Shown here one piece after another: positions 3,792-5,017 of a stretch of 5,017 bases of DNA. The notes under the pieces are model-generated. The model was not told the origin of the DNA, made no database searches, and saw only the letters and a program-made list of their open reading frames with translations. The stretch spans positions 1 to 5,017 of the forward strand of contig DGNT01000109.1 of the NCBI GenBank assembly GCA_002389055.1, written 5' to 3'. A program made the translations under genes and the position numbers. This DNA is from Alcanivorax sp. UBA4485 (GTDB taxonomy: Bacteria > Pseudomonadota > Gammaproteobacteria > Pseudomonadales > Alcanivoracaceae). Numbering within the stretch: position 1 is the stretch's first letter; each line of letters begins with the position of its first letter.

Positions 3792-5017
3792 TAAAGATAC
3801 TTGATCTTCTCCATCTGCTCTTCCAGACGGGCCTGTTGCGAGCGGTGGTCGTCCAGTTTCTCGCGCTCCTTGGCGACCACTTCGTCGGGCGCTTTATCGA
3901 CGAAGTTGGGGTTGCGCAGCTTGCCCTCGCCGCGGGCCACTTCCTTGCGCAGCTTGTCGATCTCCTTGCCGAGACGCTCGATTTCCGCGTCCTTGTCGAT
4001 CAGGCCGGCCATCGGCACCAGGATTTCCATGTCGCCGACCAGACCGGTGGCGGACGCCGGCGCGGAATCCTCCGCGTTCAGCCAGGTGATGCGCTCCAGC
4101 TTGGCCAGCCGGCACATGAAGTTGTGGTTGGCCGCCAGGCGCTCGCGGTCGATGTCCTTGCCGTTGTGCAGGTACACGTCCAGCGCCTTGCCCGGCGGGA
4201 TGCGCATCTCGCCGCGAATGTTGCGGATCACGGTGATCACCGCCTTGATCCACTCGATGTCGCTCTCCGCCTGGGGGTCCAGGCGCGCGCTGTCGCTGAC
4301 CGGGAACGGCTGGCGCATGATGGTGGTATCGGCGCCTTCCGCCGCCGGCGTCTTGCCCGCCAGCGGGGCCACCTTCTGCCAGATCTCCTCGGTGATGAAC
4401 GGCATGAAGGGGTGGGCCAGACGCAGGATGGCTTCCAGCACCCGCACCAGCGTGCGACGGGTGCCGCGCTTTTCCGCTTCGCTGTATTCGTCACCGTAGA
4501 GCACCGGCTTGGACAGCTCCAGATACCAGTCGCAGTACTCGTTCCAGATGAACTCGTAGGCGGCGTGGGAGGCGACGTCGAAACGGAACTGGTCGAGCGC
4601 CTCGGTGACTTCGGTTTCGGCACGCTGCAGCGCGCTGACGATCCAGCGATCCGCCAGGGACAGGGTCACTTCGCCGCTGTCCGCGTCCAGGCCGCAGTCC
4701 TGGTTCTCGGTGTTCATCAGCACGTAGCGCGCCGCGTTCCAGATCTTGTTGCAGAAGTTGCGGTAGCCTTCGATGCGGCCCATGTCCCACTTGATGTCGC
4801 GGCCGGTGGAGGCCAGCGACAGGAAGGTGAAGCGCAGCGCGTCGGTGCCGTAGGCGTTGATGCCGTCCGGAAACTCCTTACGGGTGCGCTTGGCGATCTG
4901 TTTTTCCTTCTGCGGCTGCATCAGCCCGCGCGTGCGCTTTTCCACCAGGGTGTCCAGGTCGATGCCGTCGATCAGATCGAGCGGGTCCAGCACATTACCC
5001 TTGGACTTGGACATCTT
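3791..5017 (-). CDS. valS: Valyl-tRNA synthetase, C-terminal part (5' end beyond the window)
   Basis: This class I aminoacyl-tRNA synthetase charges tRNA-Val with valine in the cytoplasm. Only the last 408 codons are visible, about 43% of the usual 950 or so residues. The first visible residues, KMSKSKGNVLDP, are the KMSKS ATP-binding signature, so the ATG at 5014 is internal and not the start; the frame stays open to the window edge. Numbering from that Met: stem-contact region EKRTRGLM..PQ (25-35), FPDGINAYGTDALRFT (48-63) and GRDIKWDMGRIEGYRNFCNKIWNAARY (71-97). The helical anticodon-binding domain follows (about 118-270), with SLADRWI, FRFDVASHAAYEFIWNEYCDWYLELSKP and RLAHPFMPFITEEIWQ. 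The C-terminal coiled-coil arm that contacts tRNA (about 340-407) is rich in Lys and Glu and ends MEKIKYL. The catalytic HIGH motif and editing domain are outside the window. No frameshift or missing motif is seen. Confidence 0.97.
   Translation of the reverse strand, partial: KMSKSKGNVLDPLDLIDGIDLDTLVEKRTRGLMQPQKEKQIAKRTRKEFPDGINAYGTDALRFTFLSLASTGRDIKWDMGRIEGYRNFCNKIWNAARYVLMNTENQDCGLDADSGEVTLSLADRWIVSALQRAETEVTEALDQFRFDVASHAAYEFIWNEYCDWYLELSKPVLYGDEYSEAEKRGTRRTLVRVLEAILRLAHPFMPFITEEIWQKVAPLAGKTPAAEGADTTIMRQPFPVSDSARLDPQAESDIEWIKAVITVIRNIRGEMRIPPGKALDVYLHNGKDIDRERLAANHNFMCRLAKLERITWLNAEDSAPASATGLVGDMEILVPMAGLIDKDAEIERLGKEIDKLRKEVARGEGKLRNPNFVDKAPDEVVAKEREKLDDHRSQQARLEEQMEKIKYL

Noticed and set aside
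3801..4499. A 232-codon open frame on the plus strand opposite valS
   Set aside because: It is a Ser/Arg-rich shadow of the clearly conserved synthetase frame.
5012..5014. ATG at the right edge as the start of the long minus-strand frame
   Set aside because: It is the Met of the KMSKS signature of ValRS, preceded in frame by Lys, so the gene is simply cut by the window edge.
1..5017. Defence, secretion, biosynthetic or mobile system spanning the window
   Set aside because: No transposase, recombinase, nuclease, toxin-antitoxin pair, CRISPR repeats or tRNA gene was seen. The genes are ordinary housekeeping, regulatory and small-family genes.

Overview
The window is GC-rich and densely coded. 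It suggests a gammaproteobacterium, most likely of the Alcanivorax/Alloalcanivorax or a related Pseudomonadales-Oceanospirillales type. This rests on the valyl-tRNA synthetase C-terminus, which aligns closely from memory with the enterobacterial enzyme, on a YegS-type lipid kinase almost co-linear with the E. coli protein, and on a REP-like hairpin cluster with the GTAGGAGCGGGC flavour common in Pseudomonas-like genomes. The genus is an inference.

Layout, left to right. Bases 1-250 hold no gene. They contain a probable terminator right arm with a T tract at the very edge, then about 180 bases of consecutive short hairpins and a 15-base tandem repeat (REP-like). Bases 251-1159 (minus) encode a YegS-type lipid kinase. 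Bases 1160-1378 are an intergenic stretch between divergent genes; it carries a good sigma70-like promoter facing right and a weak one facing left. Bases 1379-1594 (plus) encode a 71-residue DUF2061 membrane protein. Bases 1671-2357 (plus) encode a TetR-family regulator with a GTG start and an unusually long N-terminal arm, preceded by an extended imperfect inverted repeat. This gene converges, with only 4 bases between stop codons, on a leftward group: valS (3791 to beyond 5017, C-terminal part only), a second TetR-family regulator (3170-3760) and an exported SAM-methyltransferase-like protein (2362-3159). Gaps in that group are 30 and 10 bases, so the regulator and the methyltransferase-like gene are probably co-transcribed, possibly with read-through from valS.

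The genes do not form one obvious pathway. valS is core translation and yegS is membrane-lipid phosphorylation. The two TetR regulators have no recognisable ligand or target; by position, one may act on itself and the DUF2061 gene and the other on itself and the exported methyltransferase-like gene. I found no mobile element, CRISPR array, RNA gene or evident new defence system. The observations most worth a second look are the repeated TTTACCC/GGGTAAA motif around the DUF2061 and TetR genes, the start-codon-spanning inverted repeat, the doubtful start of the second TetR gene, and the methyltransferase fold carrying an export signal.
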